DNA from: CAVPGH01 sp046726955
GTDB taxonomy: Bacteria > Acidobacteriota > Vicinamibacteria > Fen-336
Reading direction: 5' to 3'
Length of the DNA stretch: 6,532 nucleotides
NCBI GenBank assembly: GCA_046726955.1
Contig: JBKPBQ010000077.1
Location: 1-6,532, forward strand
The notes beneath the pieces are model-generated. The model ran no database searches. It saw only the letters and a list, made by a program, of their open reading frames with translations, and was not told where the DNA came from. A program made the position numbers and the translations under genes. Shown here one piece after another: positions 1 through 5,729 of the stretch. How positions within the stretch are numbered: position 1 is the stretch's first letter; each line of letters begins with the position of its first letter.

Positions 1-362
1 ACAAGATCCTCGCGCGCTACCCCGCGTCCGTGGGAAGCGAGCACGATCCGCTCCCCAACGGAAGCTTCGCGGTCAAGCGCGTCAAGCGGAACCCGTTCTT
101 CTTCTACAACCCGGACCTCTTCTGGGACGCCGACGAGTCGCACGCCAAGGCGAAGCTTCCCCCGGGGCCGAACAACCCCGTGGGCGTCGTCTGGATCGGA
201 CTGTCCCTCGGCCACTACGGGATCCACGGCACGCCCGAGCCCGCTATGGTCGGGAAGACGCAGTCCCACGGCTGCATCCGCCTCACGAACTGGGATGCGA
301 GCGAGCTCGCCGACCTGGTGAGCGCCGGGACCCCCGTCGAGCTCGTGCGGACGGAGCGGTGA
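1..362 (+). CDS. L,D-transpeptidase (YkuD domain), 5'-truncated
   Basis: This is the C-terminal part of an L,D-transpeptidase, which makes 3-3 cross-links in peptidoglycan or attaches proteins to it, using an active-site cysteine in the periplasm. The frame is open from base 3 and the gene begins before the window. The YkuD signature is complete: a first histidine in YGIHGT (codon 225-227), then SHGCIRLTN with the second histidine at 267-269 and the catalytic cysteine at 273-275. The upstream PLPNGSFAVKRV stretch and the C-terminal GTPVELV strand also fit the family. Any signal peptide or substrate-binding domain would be outside the window. A GTG at 30 is in frame but is probably internal, because the residues before it (KILARYPASVG) continue the fold. 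The stop codon overlaps the start of the M23 peptidase gene, so the two are probably translationally coupled. Identification is secure; the exact substrate is unknown. Confidence 0.93.
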   Translation, partial: KILARYPASVGSEHDPLPNGSFAVKRVKRNPFFFYNPDLFWDADESHAKAKLPPGPNNPVGVVWIGLSLGHYGIHGTPEPAMVGKTQSHGCIRLTNWDASELADLVSAGTPVELVRTER

Positions 363-988
363 GAGAGTTCCTTCTTCGCTGCGCGGCCGCCGGCTTTCTC
401 CTCGCGGTCGGCCTCGTCTCGCTGCGCGCGTTCGCTCCCCGCAAGGACGACGCGGTCGCACCGCCGCCCGCGCCGGTGTCCGGGCCCGCCGCTCTGGCCG
501 CGCTGCCGGTCGGTCCTCTCCCCTCCAGGACGCTCGACGCCGACCTCGAGCGGCTGCGCGCGCGCGCCCTGCTCTTCCCCGTGGAAGGGGTGCCTCCCGG
601 CGGTGTGCGCGACACGTTCTCCGAGGGGCGCGACGGCCACGCGCACGAGGCCGTGGACATCCTGGCGCCGCGCGGCACGCGCGTGCTCGCAGTGGACAAC
701 GGGCGGGTGGCCAAGCTCTTCACGAGCGTGAGGGGCGGGCTCACCGTCTACCAGTTCGATCCCACCGAGACGTACTGCTACTACTACGCGCACCTCGACC
801 GCTACCCGGAAGGCCTGAAGGAAGGCGCGTGGCTCAACCGCGGGTCCCTCGTCGGCTACGTGGGCACGACGGGCAACGCGCCCAGGGACGTCCCGCACCT
901 CCACTTCGCGGTGTTCAAGCTCGGCCCGGAGAAGCGATGGTGGGAAGGGACGGCGATCAACCCGTTCGGCCTGTGGTCGCGCGGGTGA
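359..988 (+). CDS. M23 family (LytM-type) metallopeptidase, membrane-anchored or secreted
   Basis: This is a zinc peptidase of the kind that cuts peptidoglycan cross-bridges or stem peptides in the periplasm. Residues 5-25 form a hydrophobic stretch after a short basic N-terminus, read as a signal anchor or signal peptide. A Pro/Ala-rich linker follows to about 55. The LytM domain fills about 80-205. The expected residues are present: the HxxxD zinc motif as HEAVD (H96, D100), a histidine in YAHLD (H145), and the HxH motif PHLHF (H180 catalytic, H182 ligand), so the enzyme looks active rather than a degenerate activator. The 209-residue length suits a simple single-domain member with no LysM or coiled coil. 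The GTG start at 359 gives a GTGA overlap with the transpeptidase stop, and only a weak GGAG lies in front, which suggests coupled translation. The last 32 bp overlap the convergent DUF72 gene. An alternative name would be a peptidoglycan DD-metalloendopeptidase. Confidence 0.9.
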   Translation: MREFLLRCAAAGFLLAVGLVSLRAFAPRKDDAVAPPPAPVSGPAALAALPVGPLPSRTLDADLERLRARALLFPVEGVPPGGVRDTFSEGRDGHAHEAVDILAPRGTRVLAVDNGRVAKLFTSVRGGLTVYQFDPTETYCYYYAHLDRYPEGLKEGAWLNRGSLVGYVGTTGNAPRDVPHLHFAVFKLGPEKRWWEGTAINPFGLWSRG

Positions 989-1880
989 AGCAGTCCCCGG
1001 ACGAATCTACAACCAGCGCTTCGCTCGTCTCCTCGAGCGCGTCGCGGAGGGCGGCCTCCCGGCCCGCGAGGCGGCGCTTGAGCTCCATGGCGTCGAAGGG
1101 AGCGTGGGCCCCCACGTCGTTGTCGAAGTACACGTAGACGTCCTGCCCCGACGCGCGCCAGGACTGCACCCGGTCCGCCCACGAGTCGAGCTCGCGGCCG
1201 GTGTAGCCGCTGGCGTAGATCTCGCGCGGGCCGTGCAGACGCACGTACATGAAGTCCGCGGTGCTCTCCTCGACGCTCGGAAACCGGCCGCCGGTGTCCG
1301 AGAGCACGATGGCCGCGCCGTAGCCGCGCAGGAGGGCGAAGAAGGACGGGACGCAGAACGACTCGTCTCGGATCTCGAACGCGTGGCGATACGCGACGTG
1401 CTCCGCGGAGCGCAGCCGCGCCCGGACGCGCATCCGCGAGTCGTGGCGCCGGGCCAGCCGCTCCGCCTCCTCGGTGTCGCGCGGCAGAGCGGCCAGGAAG
1501 GGCTCCAGACGGAACGGGTCGAAGGTCATCCGGGGCGGGAGCTGCCAGAGGAAGGGGCCCGTGTGCCGGCCCAGCGCGAGGACGCCGCTCGCGTAGAAGT
1601 TGGCGAGCGCCTTCGCCGCCCCCTTCAGCCGCAGGCGGTGCGTGATGAAGCCGCTGCCCTTCACCGCGTAGACGAAGCCCTCCGTCGCGGCCGCCGCCCA
1701 GCGCTCGTAGGCGGCCGGGGTCTTGAGGCTGTAGAAAGTTCCGTTCAGCTCGACCGAGTCGAAGCTCTCGCGCGCGTAGTCGAGCCAGGCGGAGCGCGGC
1801 ATCTCCGCCGGGTAGAAGGACCCGCGCCACTCCTCATAGTCGTATCCGCTCACCCCGACGAAGACGCTCGGCATCGACAT
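957..1880 (-). CDS. DUF72 (YecE) family protein
   Basis: This is a member of the DUF72/YecE family, TIM-barrel-like proteins found widely in bacteria and archaea whose biochemical function is not established. Family landmarks appear in order: GVSGYDYEEWRGSFYP near residues 9-24, VELNGTFYSL (43-52), a central AFEIRDESF (167-175), a VRLHG segment near 213-217, and the C-terminal YFDNDVGAHAPFDA (251-264), which matches the family's YFNND-type motif. The length of 307 residues is slightly above usual. The last 40 or so residues lie beyond the core, and their coding bases run into the 3' end of the M23 gene. The start is the ATG at 1880, although the third codon is also ATG (1872-1874) and could be used instead. 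No good Shine-Dalgarno sequence sits directly in front of either. The gene is alone on the minus strand and diverges from the M48 protease gene, so it is probably its own transcription unit. The family call is firm; the function is open. Confidence 0.9.
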   Translation of the reverse strand: MSMPSVFVGVSGYDYEEWRGSFYPAEMPRSAWLDYARESFDSVELNGTFYSLKTPAAYERWAAAATEGFVYAVKGSGFITHRLRLKGAAKALANFYASGVLALGRHTGPFLWQLPPRMTFDPFRLEPFLAALPRDTEEAERLARRHDSRMRVRARLRSAEHVAYRHAFEIRDESFCVPSFFALLRGYGAAIVLSDTGGRFPSVEESTADFMYVRLHGPREIYASGYTGRELDSWADRVQSWRASGQDVYVYFDNDVGAHAPFDAMELKRRLAGREAALRDALEETSEALVVDSSGDCFTRATTGRTG

Positions 1881-1921
1881 ATCAAATGTCGAGCAATCCC
1901 GGTGCCGGGCGGACGCTAGGC

Positions 1922-1937
1922 GGGAACACGTCTTGCA
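1922..1937 (+). promoter_or_regulatory. possible sigma-54 (-24/-12) promoter upstream of the M48 protease
   Basis: The bases GGGAAC, a 5-base spacer, then TTGCA fit the -24/-12 pattern. GG (1923-1924) and GC (1935-1936) are correctly spaced and the -12 half is perfect. The -24 half departs from TGGCAC at two positions. A transcript would begin near 1949, about 95 bases ahead of the M48 start. The match is weaker than the one at 3529 and could be chance. Confidence 0.3.
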
Positions 1938-2032
1938 GTCACCTCCTGCGGGGAGATGTGGCTCGGAGACGAATGCCGCACTGAGACAGACCGAGACGAC
2001 GTCGCCCCGGATATCGCGAGCCAGTGAACTCG

Positions 2033-2038
2033 AGGAGG
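2033..2038 (+). promoter_or_regulatory. Shine-Dalgarno sequence that fixes the M48 start
   Basis: AGGAGG lies here, 6 bases before the ATG at 2045 and touching another in-frame ATG at 2039. Its spacing favours 2045. An upstream in-frame GTG at 2024 lies before this site, has no ribosome binding site of its own, and would put an extra basic stretch in front of the signal peptide. Confidence 0.75.
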
Positions 2039-2044
2039 ATGCGC

Positions 2045-3508
2045 ATGAGATCCGCTCTCGCCGTGCGATCGACGTCGCGAACCGGCCTTGCGTTGGTCCT
2101 CGCCGCCGTCCTCGGCGGCGCGAGTCGCCCCGCCCTCGCCCAGAACGATCCCCAGCCTGGGTTCAACCTCTTCAGCGTGCAGCAGGACGTCGAGATCGGC
2201 CGCCAGTCCGCGGCGCAGGCGGAGCGCCAGCTGCCGGTGCTGCACGACGCCGCCCTCGAGCGCTACTTGAACCGGCTGGCCACGGACCTCGCCCGCAACG
2301 CGCCGGGCGCGAAGTTCCAGTACCGCGTGCGCGCGGTGAACTCCGCCGAGATCAACGCCTTCACCTTCCCCGGCGGCTTCCTCTACGTCAACCGCGGGCT
2401 CATCGAGGCCACGCGGAACGAGAGCGAGCTCGCGGGCGTCCTGGGGCACGAGATCGCGCACGCCGCCTTGCGGCACGGCACGCGCCAGGCCTCGAAGGCC
2501 TACGCGGCGCAGGCCGGCCTCGGGATACTGGGCGGGCTCCTCGGCGGCGGGGGCGGCCGGAGCGCCACGGGCGACATCGTGGCCGCGCTCGGCGGCGTCG
2601 GGCTGAACGCGGTGTTCCTGAAGTTCAGCCGGAACGACGAGAACGAGGCCGACCTCGCCGGGATCCGCATGATGGCGAAGGCCGGGTACGACCCCAGGGC
2701 GATGGCGAGCTTCTTCGATCTCCTGAAGCAGCAGCAGGCGCGCGACCCGGGACGTCTCGAGCAGTTCTTTTCGAGCCACCCCGCCCCCGCCGATCGGGCC
2801 GACCGGATGCGTGCGGAAGCCGAGCGCCTCGGGCCCGCCGATCGGAGGCGCGACTCCACGGAGTATGCCCGCGTCCACGACGACCTCCGGAGCCTGCCTT
2901 CGCCGCAGAGAAGGACGGCCGGCCTGCGCGAGGGCGCGTCCCGCGGACCGCGCGGAGAAGGCACGGTGTCCGTTCCCGACATCGATCCCCCGTCCTCGCG
3001 GATGCGGACCTTCGCGCAGCAGAACGGGTTCTTCGAGATCGACTACCCCGCCAATTGGCAGGTCTACCCCGCCGACCGCGGCCTCGGCGTCGTCATCGCG
3101 CCGGAGCAGGGCATCCAGTCCGAGAGCGGAAGCGGCGAGAACATCGTCTACGGCGTGATCCTCAACCACTACGATCCGTTCGAGGGCAACGGCAACGGAA
3201 CGCTCGAAGACGCCACGGACGACCTCCTCGCGCAGATCCACCGCAGCAGCCCGTACCTCCGGGAGGCGGGAGGCTCCGAGAGGCGCGAGCGCGTGGACGA
3301 CGCGCGCGCACTCTCGGTGGTCCTCCGGGGCCGCTCTCCCCAGACGGGTGAGGAAGAACAGGTCAAGGTGCTCACGCGGGAGCTCACGGACGGCCACGTC
3401 CTCTACGCGCTCTTCGTCACGCCCCGCGACGAGGCCTCGCGCCTCGAGCCCACCTTCGAGCGGATGGTGGACAGCCTGCGCGTGAACGACCGCGTCGTCC
3501 ATCGCTAG
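2045..3508 (+). CDS. M48 family zinc metalloprotease, secreted, with extra C-terminal domain
   Basis: This is a periplasmic or envelope protease of the BepA/LoiP type (M48), a group that degrades or helps fold outer-membrane and envelope proteins. With the start at 2045 (487 residues), a signal peptide covers 1-32: a basic start, a hydrophobic core, and cleavage after PALA. The catalytic motif GHEIAHAALRHG holds HExxH at 135-139. The third zinc ligand is E199, within DENEAD, with D203 completing ExxxD. The SSHPAP histidine (about 245) matches the position of the histidine described as a switch in BepA. A Gly-rich loop, GGLLGGGGG, lies between the active-site motifs (about 163-171). From about residue 325 the sequence is not TPR-like but has a NGFFEIDYPANWQVY strand pattern resembling PsbP/DUF1795-type domains; that resemblance is inference. 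The gene stands alone, 90 bp before the next operon. BepA, LoiP or YcaL equivalence is not claimed. Confidence 0.92.
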   Translation: MRSALAVRSTSRTGLALVLAAVLGGASRPALAQNDPQPGFNLFSVQQDVEIGRQSAAQAERQLPVLHDAALERYLNRLATDLARNAPGAKFQYRVRAVNSAEINAFTFPGGFLYVNRGLIEATRNESELAGVLGHEIAHAALRHGTRQASKAYAAQAGLGILGGLLGGGGGRSATGDIVAALGGVGLNAVFLKFSRNDENEADLAGIRMMAKAGYDPRAMASFFDLLKQQQARDPGRLEQFFSSHPAPADRADRMRAEAERLGPADRRRDSTEYARVHDDLRSLPSPQRRTAGLREGASRGPRGEGTVSVPDIDPPSSRMRTFAQQNGFFEIDYPANWQVYPADRGLGVVIAPEQGIQSESGSGENIVYGVILNHYDPFEGNGNGTLEDATDDLLAQIHRSSPYLREAGGSERRERVDDARALSVVLRGRSPQTGEEEQVKVLTRELTDGHVLYALFVTPRDEASRLEPTFERMVDSLRVNDRVVHR

Positions 3509-3528
3509 GGGCCGCCGGGGCTCTCGAG

Positions 3529-3544
3529 TGGCACTGATCGTGCA
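3529..3544 (+). promoter_or_regulatory. sigma-54 (-24/-12) promoter candidate for the SRPBCC-cheB operon
   Basis: TGGCAC (3529-3534), a 5-base spacer, and GTGCA (3540-3544) match the sigma-54 consensus TGGCAC-N5-TTGCA at all but one base. The near-invariant GG (3530-3531) and GC (3542-3543) have the right spacing. It lies in the 90-bp gap after the M48 stop. Predicted transcription would begin near 3555, about 33 bases before the ribosome binding site of the gene at 3599. Transcription from such promoters needs an ATP-driven activator; none is encoded in the window, and I see no clear upstream activator palindrome. Confidence 0.55.
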
Positions 3545-3598
3545 CGAGAGGCTGCCCTCGGGACGACGACACCGCTCGCAACCCTCTGGAGGGGAGTC

Positions 3599-4066
3599 AT
3601 GGCTGAATACCAAACTGCGATCATCGTGGACGCGCCGTTGGAGGAGGTCTACAACCAATGGACCCAGTTTGAAGAATTTCCAAGGTTCATGGACGGCGTC
3701 CTCGAGGTCCGCCAGCTGGACGACAAGCGGCTGCTCTGGCGCGCGCGCGTCGGGGGCGTCGAGAAGGAGTGGCAGGCGGAGATCACCGACCAGACTCCCA
3801 ATCGTCGGATCGCCTGGAAGAGCATCTCCGGGGCGACCAACGCCGGGGCCGTGCTCTTCGAGGCCGTTCCCGAGGGGACTCACGTCACCCTGAAGCTCGT
3901 GTACGACCCCGAGGGGCCGAGCGAGAACGTGGGAGACGCGCTCGGCTTCGTGACCCGGCGTGTCCTCGGGGACCTCCGGCGCTTCCGCCAGTTCATCGAG
4001 GAGCGGCAGCACGCGACTGGCGCCTGGCGCGGCGAGATCCACGGCCAGGAGGTCCACCGGGGCTGA
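3599..4066 (+). CDS. SRPBCC family protein (START/Bet v1-like, cyclase/dehydrase type)
   Basis: This is a single-domain 155-residue cytoplasmic protein of the SRPBCC fold, which forms a hydrophobic ligand pocket. It resembles the COG5637-like group of small proteins often annotated as polyketide cyclase/dehydrase or lipid-binding. The typical pattern runs the full length: VDAPLEEVYNQWTQFEEFP (10-28), FMDGVLEVRQLDD (30-42), the RIAWKS strand (70-75), and a C-terminal helix, DLRRFRQFIEER (125-136), closing the pocket, followed by a family-typical ATGAWRGE tail. There is no signal peptide or membrane segment. The ATG at 3599 has a purine-rich GGAGGGGAG Shine-Dalgarno sequence about 6 bases ahead. 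It is the first gene of the candidate operon and lies 39 bp before cheB. The ligand is unknown. Real polyketide chemistry is unlikely, because no biosynthetic genes are nearby. Confidence 0.88.
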   Translation: MAEYQTAIIVDAPLEEVYNQWTQFEEFPRFMDGVLEVRQLDDKRLLWRARVGGVEKEWQAEITDQTPNRRIAWKSISGATNAGAVLFEAVPEGTHVTLKLVYDPEGPSENVGDALGFVTRRVLGDLRRFRQFIEERQHATGAWRGEIHGQEVHRG

Positions 4067-4105
4067 CCCGGTGCCCGCGGGCGGGAGACGGAGGGGGAAG
4101 GCGTC

Positions 4106-5176
4106 GTGGCGCGACACGACATCGTCGTCATCGGAACGTCCGCGGGTGGCGTAGACGCGCTCCAGCGTCTCGCCCGCGACCTGCCTCCGGATTTCCCTGC
4201 CGCCGTGTTCGTGGTCTTGCACATGCCGCCGTACCTCAAGACCGTGCTGCCCGACATCCTGGACCGCGAGGGGCCGCTCAGCGCCTCGGAAGCCGTGGAG
4301 GGCGAGCCCGTCGAGGAAGGTCGCATCTACGTCGCGCGTCCGGGGTCGCACCTGATCGTCGACCGCGGCCACGTGCGGGTCAGCCAGGGTCCGAAGGAGA
4401 ACGGCTACCGGCCGTCGATCGACGTGCTCTTCCGGTCCGCGGCCCGCGCCTACGGGCCGCGCGTGATCGCGGTGACGCTCAGCGGGCTGCTCGACGACGG
4501 GGCGGCGGGCGCCGTCGCGGTCAAGCAGCGGGGCGGCATCGTGGTCGTGCAGACGCTCGACGACGCGACCTTCCCGGACATGCCGCGGGCGACGCTCCAG
4601 GCGGTGGGCACGGCCGACTACTCGGTGCCGATCTCGGAGCTGGCCATGCTCCTCGCGATGCTCGCCCGCACGTCGGCCCCCGCCGAGGAGGCCTTCCCCA
4701 CCCCCCTGGAGATGCAGGTGGAGGACGACATCGCCCACGGCGCGGAGTCGGACGCCCAGGTCTCTGCGCTTCTCGGCGAGGCTTCGCCGTTCAGCTGCCC
4801 GGAGTGCGGCGGTGTCCTCTGGGACCTGAGCGCGGAGGACGTCCAGCGCTTCCGCTGCCAGGTCGGGCACGCCTACTCGGCCATCCATCTCTTCCACGCG
4901 CAGCAGGCGACGCTGCAGCAGCGGCTGTGGGCGGCGGTGCGGGCGCTGCGCGAGCACGCGCTCCTCGCGCGGCAGATCCAGCAGTCTTCCGCGCGCAGCG
5001 ACTGGCCGTCGCCCGCCGAGCGGTTCCTCGACACCTCCGTGCAGTCCGACGAGAACGCGTCGCTGCTCACGGCCATGGTCGAGGCGATCGGGAAGCCGGA
5101 CGAGGAAGGCGAACCGGCGAAAGAGGCCGGGACGGCGCGGGCGAGACGAGCGGAAAGGAGCAACGAGACGACGTAG
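4106..5176 (+). CDS. CheB-type methylesterase without receiver domain, with C-terminal zinc-ribbon-like extension
   Basis: The N-terminal 190 residues form a CheB catalytic domain, the serine esterase that removes methyl groups from (or deamidates) chemoreceptor glutamyl sites. The triad is visible: S12 in IGTSAGG, H39 in VVLHMP, and D131 in SGLLDDGAAG. ENGYRPSIDVLFRSAA (98-113) is typical of the subfamily. The receiver domain that normally controls CheB by phosphorylation is absent, since the protein begins directly with the esterase fold. After a linker, residues 229-260 hold CPECGG and CQVGHAY, placing C231, C234, C251 and H255 as a plausible zinc site. A helical region (265-293) and a charged, disordered tail follow. 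The start is GTG at 4106 behind a GGAGGGGGAAGG tract; the residues right after it (HDIVVIGTSAGG) begin the fold. No cheR, cheA or receptor gene is present. It sits between an SRPBCC gene and a glycine-zipper gene, so a role outside classical chemotaxis is possible (inference). Confidence 0.9.
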   Translation: MARHDIVVIGTSAGGVDALQRLARDLPPDFPAAVFVVLHMPPYLKTVLPDILDREGPLSASEAVEGEPVEEGRIYVARPGSHLIVDRGHVRVSQGPKENGYRPSIDVLFRSAARAYGPRVIAVTLSGLLDDGAAGAVAVKQRGGIVVVQTLDDATFPDMPRATLQAVGTADYSVPISELAMLLAMLARTSAPAEEAFPTPLEMQVEDDIAHGAESDAQVSALLGEASPFSCPECGGVLWDLSAEDVQRFRCQVGHAYSAIHLFHAQQATLQQRLWAAVRALREHALLARQIQQSSARSDWPSPAERFLDTSVQSDENASLLTAMVEAIGKPDEEGEPAKEAGTARARRAERSNETT

Positions 5177-5179
5177 TAC

Positions 5180-5209
5180 CGAAGCACATTCATTCGCAGC
5201 ACATTCATT
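5180..5209 (+). repeat. two tandem 15-bp repeats before the glycine-zipper gene
   Basis: Two adjacent 15-base units (5180-5194 and 5195-5209) differ at one base. Each is CGM followed by AGCACATTCATT. A third AGCA continues the register at 5213 and leads into the AGGAGG ribosome binding site (5216-5221). The tract is noticeably A/T-richer than its surroundings and fills most of the 49-bp gap between cheB and the next gene. It may be an operator, an mRNA processing or translation-control site, or a slipped duplication of no function. Confidence 0.7.
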
Positions 5210-5225
5210 TCGAGCAGGAGGACTC

Positions 5226-5729
5226 ATGGCACGCAGGCAGAAGGCAGAGCGAGTGGACGCGAATCGAGACCCCATCACGGACGCCCCCGGGGCACATCCG
5301 GTGGGCGTGGGCGTGGGTGCGGCCGGAGGCGCCGCGGGCGGGGCGGCCATCGGATCGGTGGCCGGACCCGTGGGCACGGCGGTCGGCGCGGTTGTGGGAG
5401 GAGTGGCCGGCGGGTTGGCCGGCAAGGGAGTCGCGGAAGCCATCAACCCCACGGTCGAGGAGGCATACTGGCGCGAGAACTACACGTCGCGCCCGTACGT
5501 GGTCAAGGGCGAGGCGTACGACGTCTACGCTCCCGCCTATCGGTACGGCTGGGAGTCCTACGTCCCCGGCCGGTCGTTCGAGGACGTCGAGCCGGACCTC
5601 CGCCGCCGCTGGGAGAAGAGCGAGCACGGCGCCCGGCTCTCCTGGGAGAAGGCCAAGCGCGCCGTTCGCGACGCGTGGCACCGCGTCGAGCGCGCGCTGC
5701 CGGGTGATGCCGACCGCGACGGGCGGTAG
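5226..5729 (+). CDS. glycine-zipper domain protein, membrane-associated, function unknown
   Basis: This is a 167-residue protein in two parts. Residues 1-25 are charged. About 26-68 is a glycine-zipper segment of repeated small residues (GVGVGAAGGAAGGAAIG, then VGTAVGAVVGGVAGGLAG), able to form one helical hairpin in a membrane or an oligomeric bundle. Residues 78-152 are a soluble, aromatic-rich region: YWRENYTSRPYV, YAPAYRYGWESY, then GRSFEDVEPDLRRRWE and LSWEKAKRAVRDAWHRVE. From memory this pattern recurs in uncharacterised, stress-linked proteins of environmental bacteria, sometimes as several copies; I cannot name a function. There is no cleavable signal peptide. AGGAGG lies 4 bases before the ATG at 5226. 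The last 23 bases overlap the start of the iron permease gene, so the two are probably translated together. Confidence 0.85.
   Translation: MARRQKAERVDANRDPITDAPGAHPVGVGVGAAGGAAGGAAIGSVAGPVGTAVGAVVGGVAGGLAGKGVAEAINPTVEEAYWRENYTSRPYVVKGEAYDVYAPAYRYGWESYVPGRSFEDVEPDLRRRWEKSEHGARLSWEKAKRAVRDAWHRVERALPGDADRDGR

Noticed and set aside
1104..1919. Plus-strand frame opposite the DUF72 gene
   Set aside because: The DUF72 motifs on the minus strand are clear; the plus-strand product has no recognisable pattern.
1933..3351. 472-codon plus-strand frame overlapping the M48 protease
   Set aside because: It is an out-of-frame shadow with Arg-rich composition, while the M48 frame has the catalytic motifs, signal peptide and Shine-Dalgarno sequence.
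4073..4082. 10-bp palindrome GCCCGCGGGC between the SRPBCC and cheB genes
   Set aside because: It is short, G/C only and lacks a T-tract; expected by chance in DNA of this composition and not a convincing terminator.
1916..5452. A 1178-codon open frame on the minus strand opposite the M48, SRPBCC, cheB and glycine-zipper genes
   Set aside because: It is antisense to four well-recognised genes, is rich in Arg, Pro, His and Val with no domain, and is what strong G/C bias at third positions produces on the opposite strand.
3769..5706. Long plus-strand frame upstream of and continuous with the permease gene
   Set aside because: The translation is low-complexity Arg/Ala/Gly-rich and overlaps SRPBCC, cheB and the glycine-zipper gene out of frame; only the part from about 5707 has a real domain.
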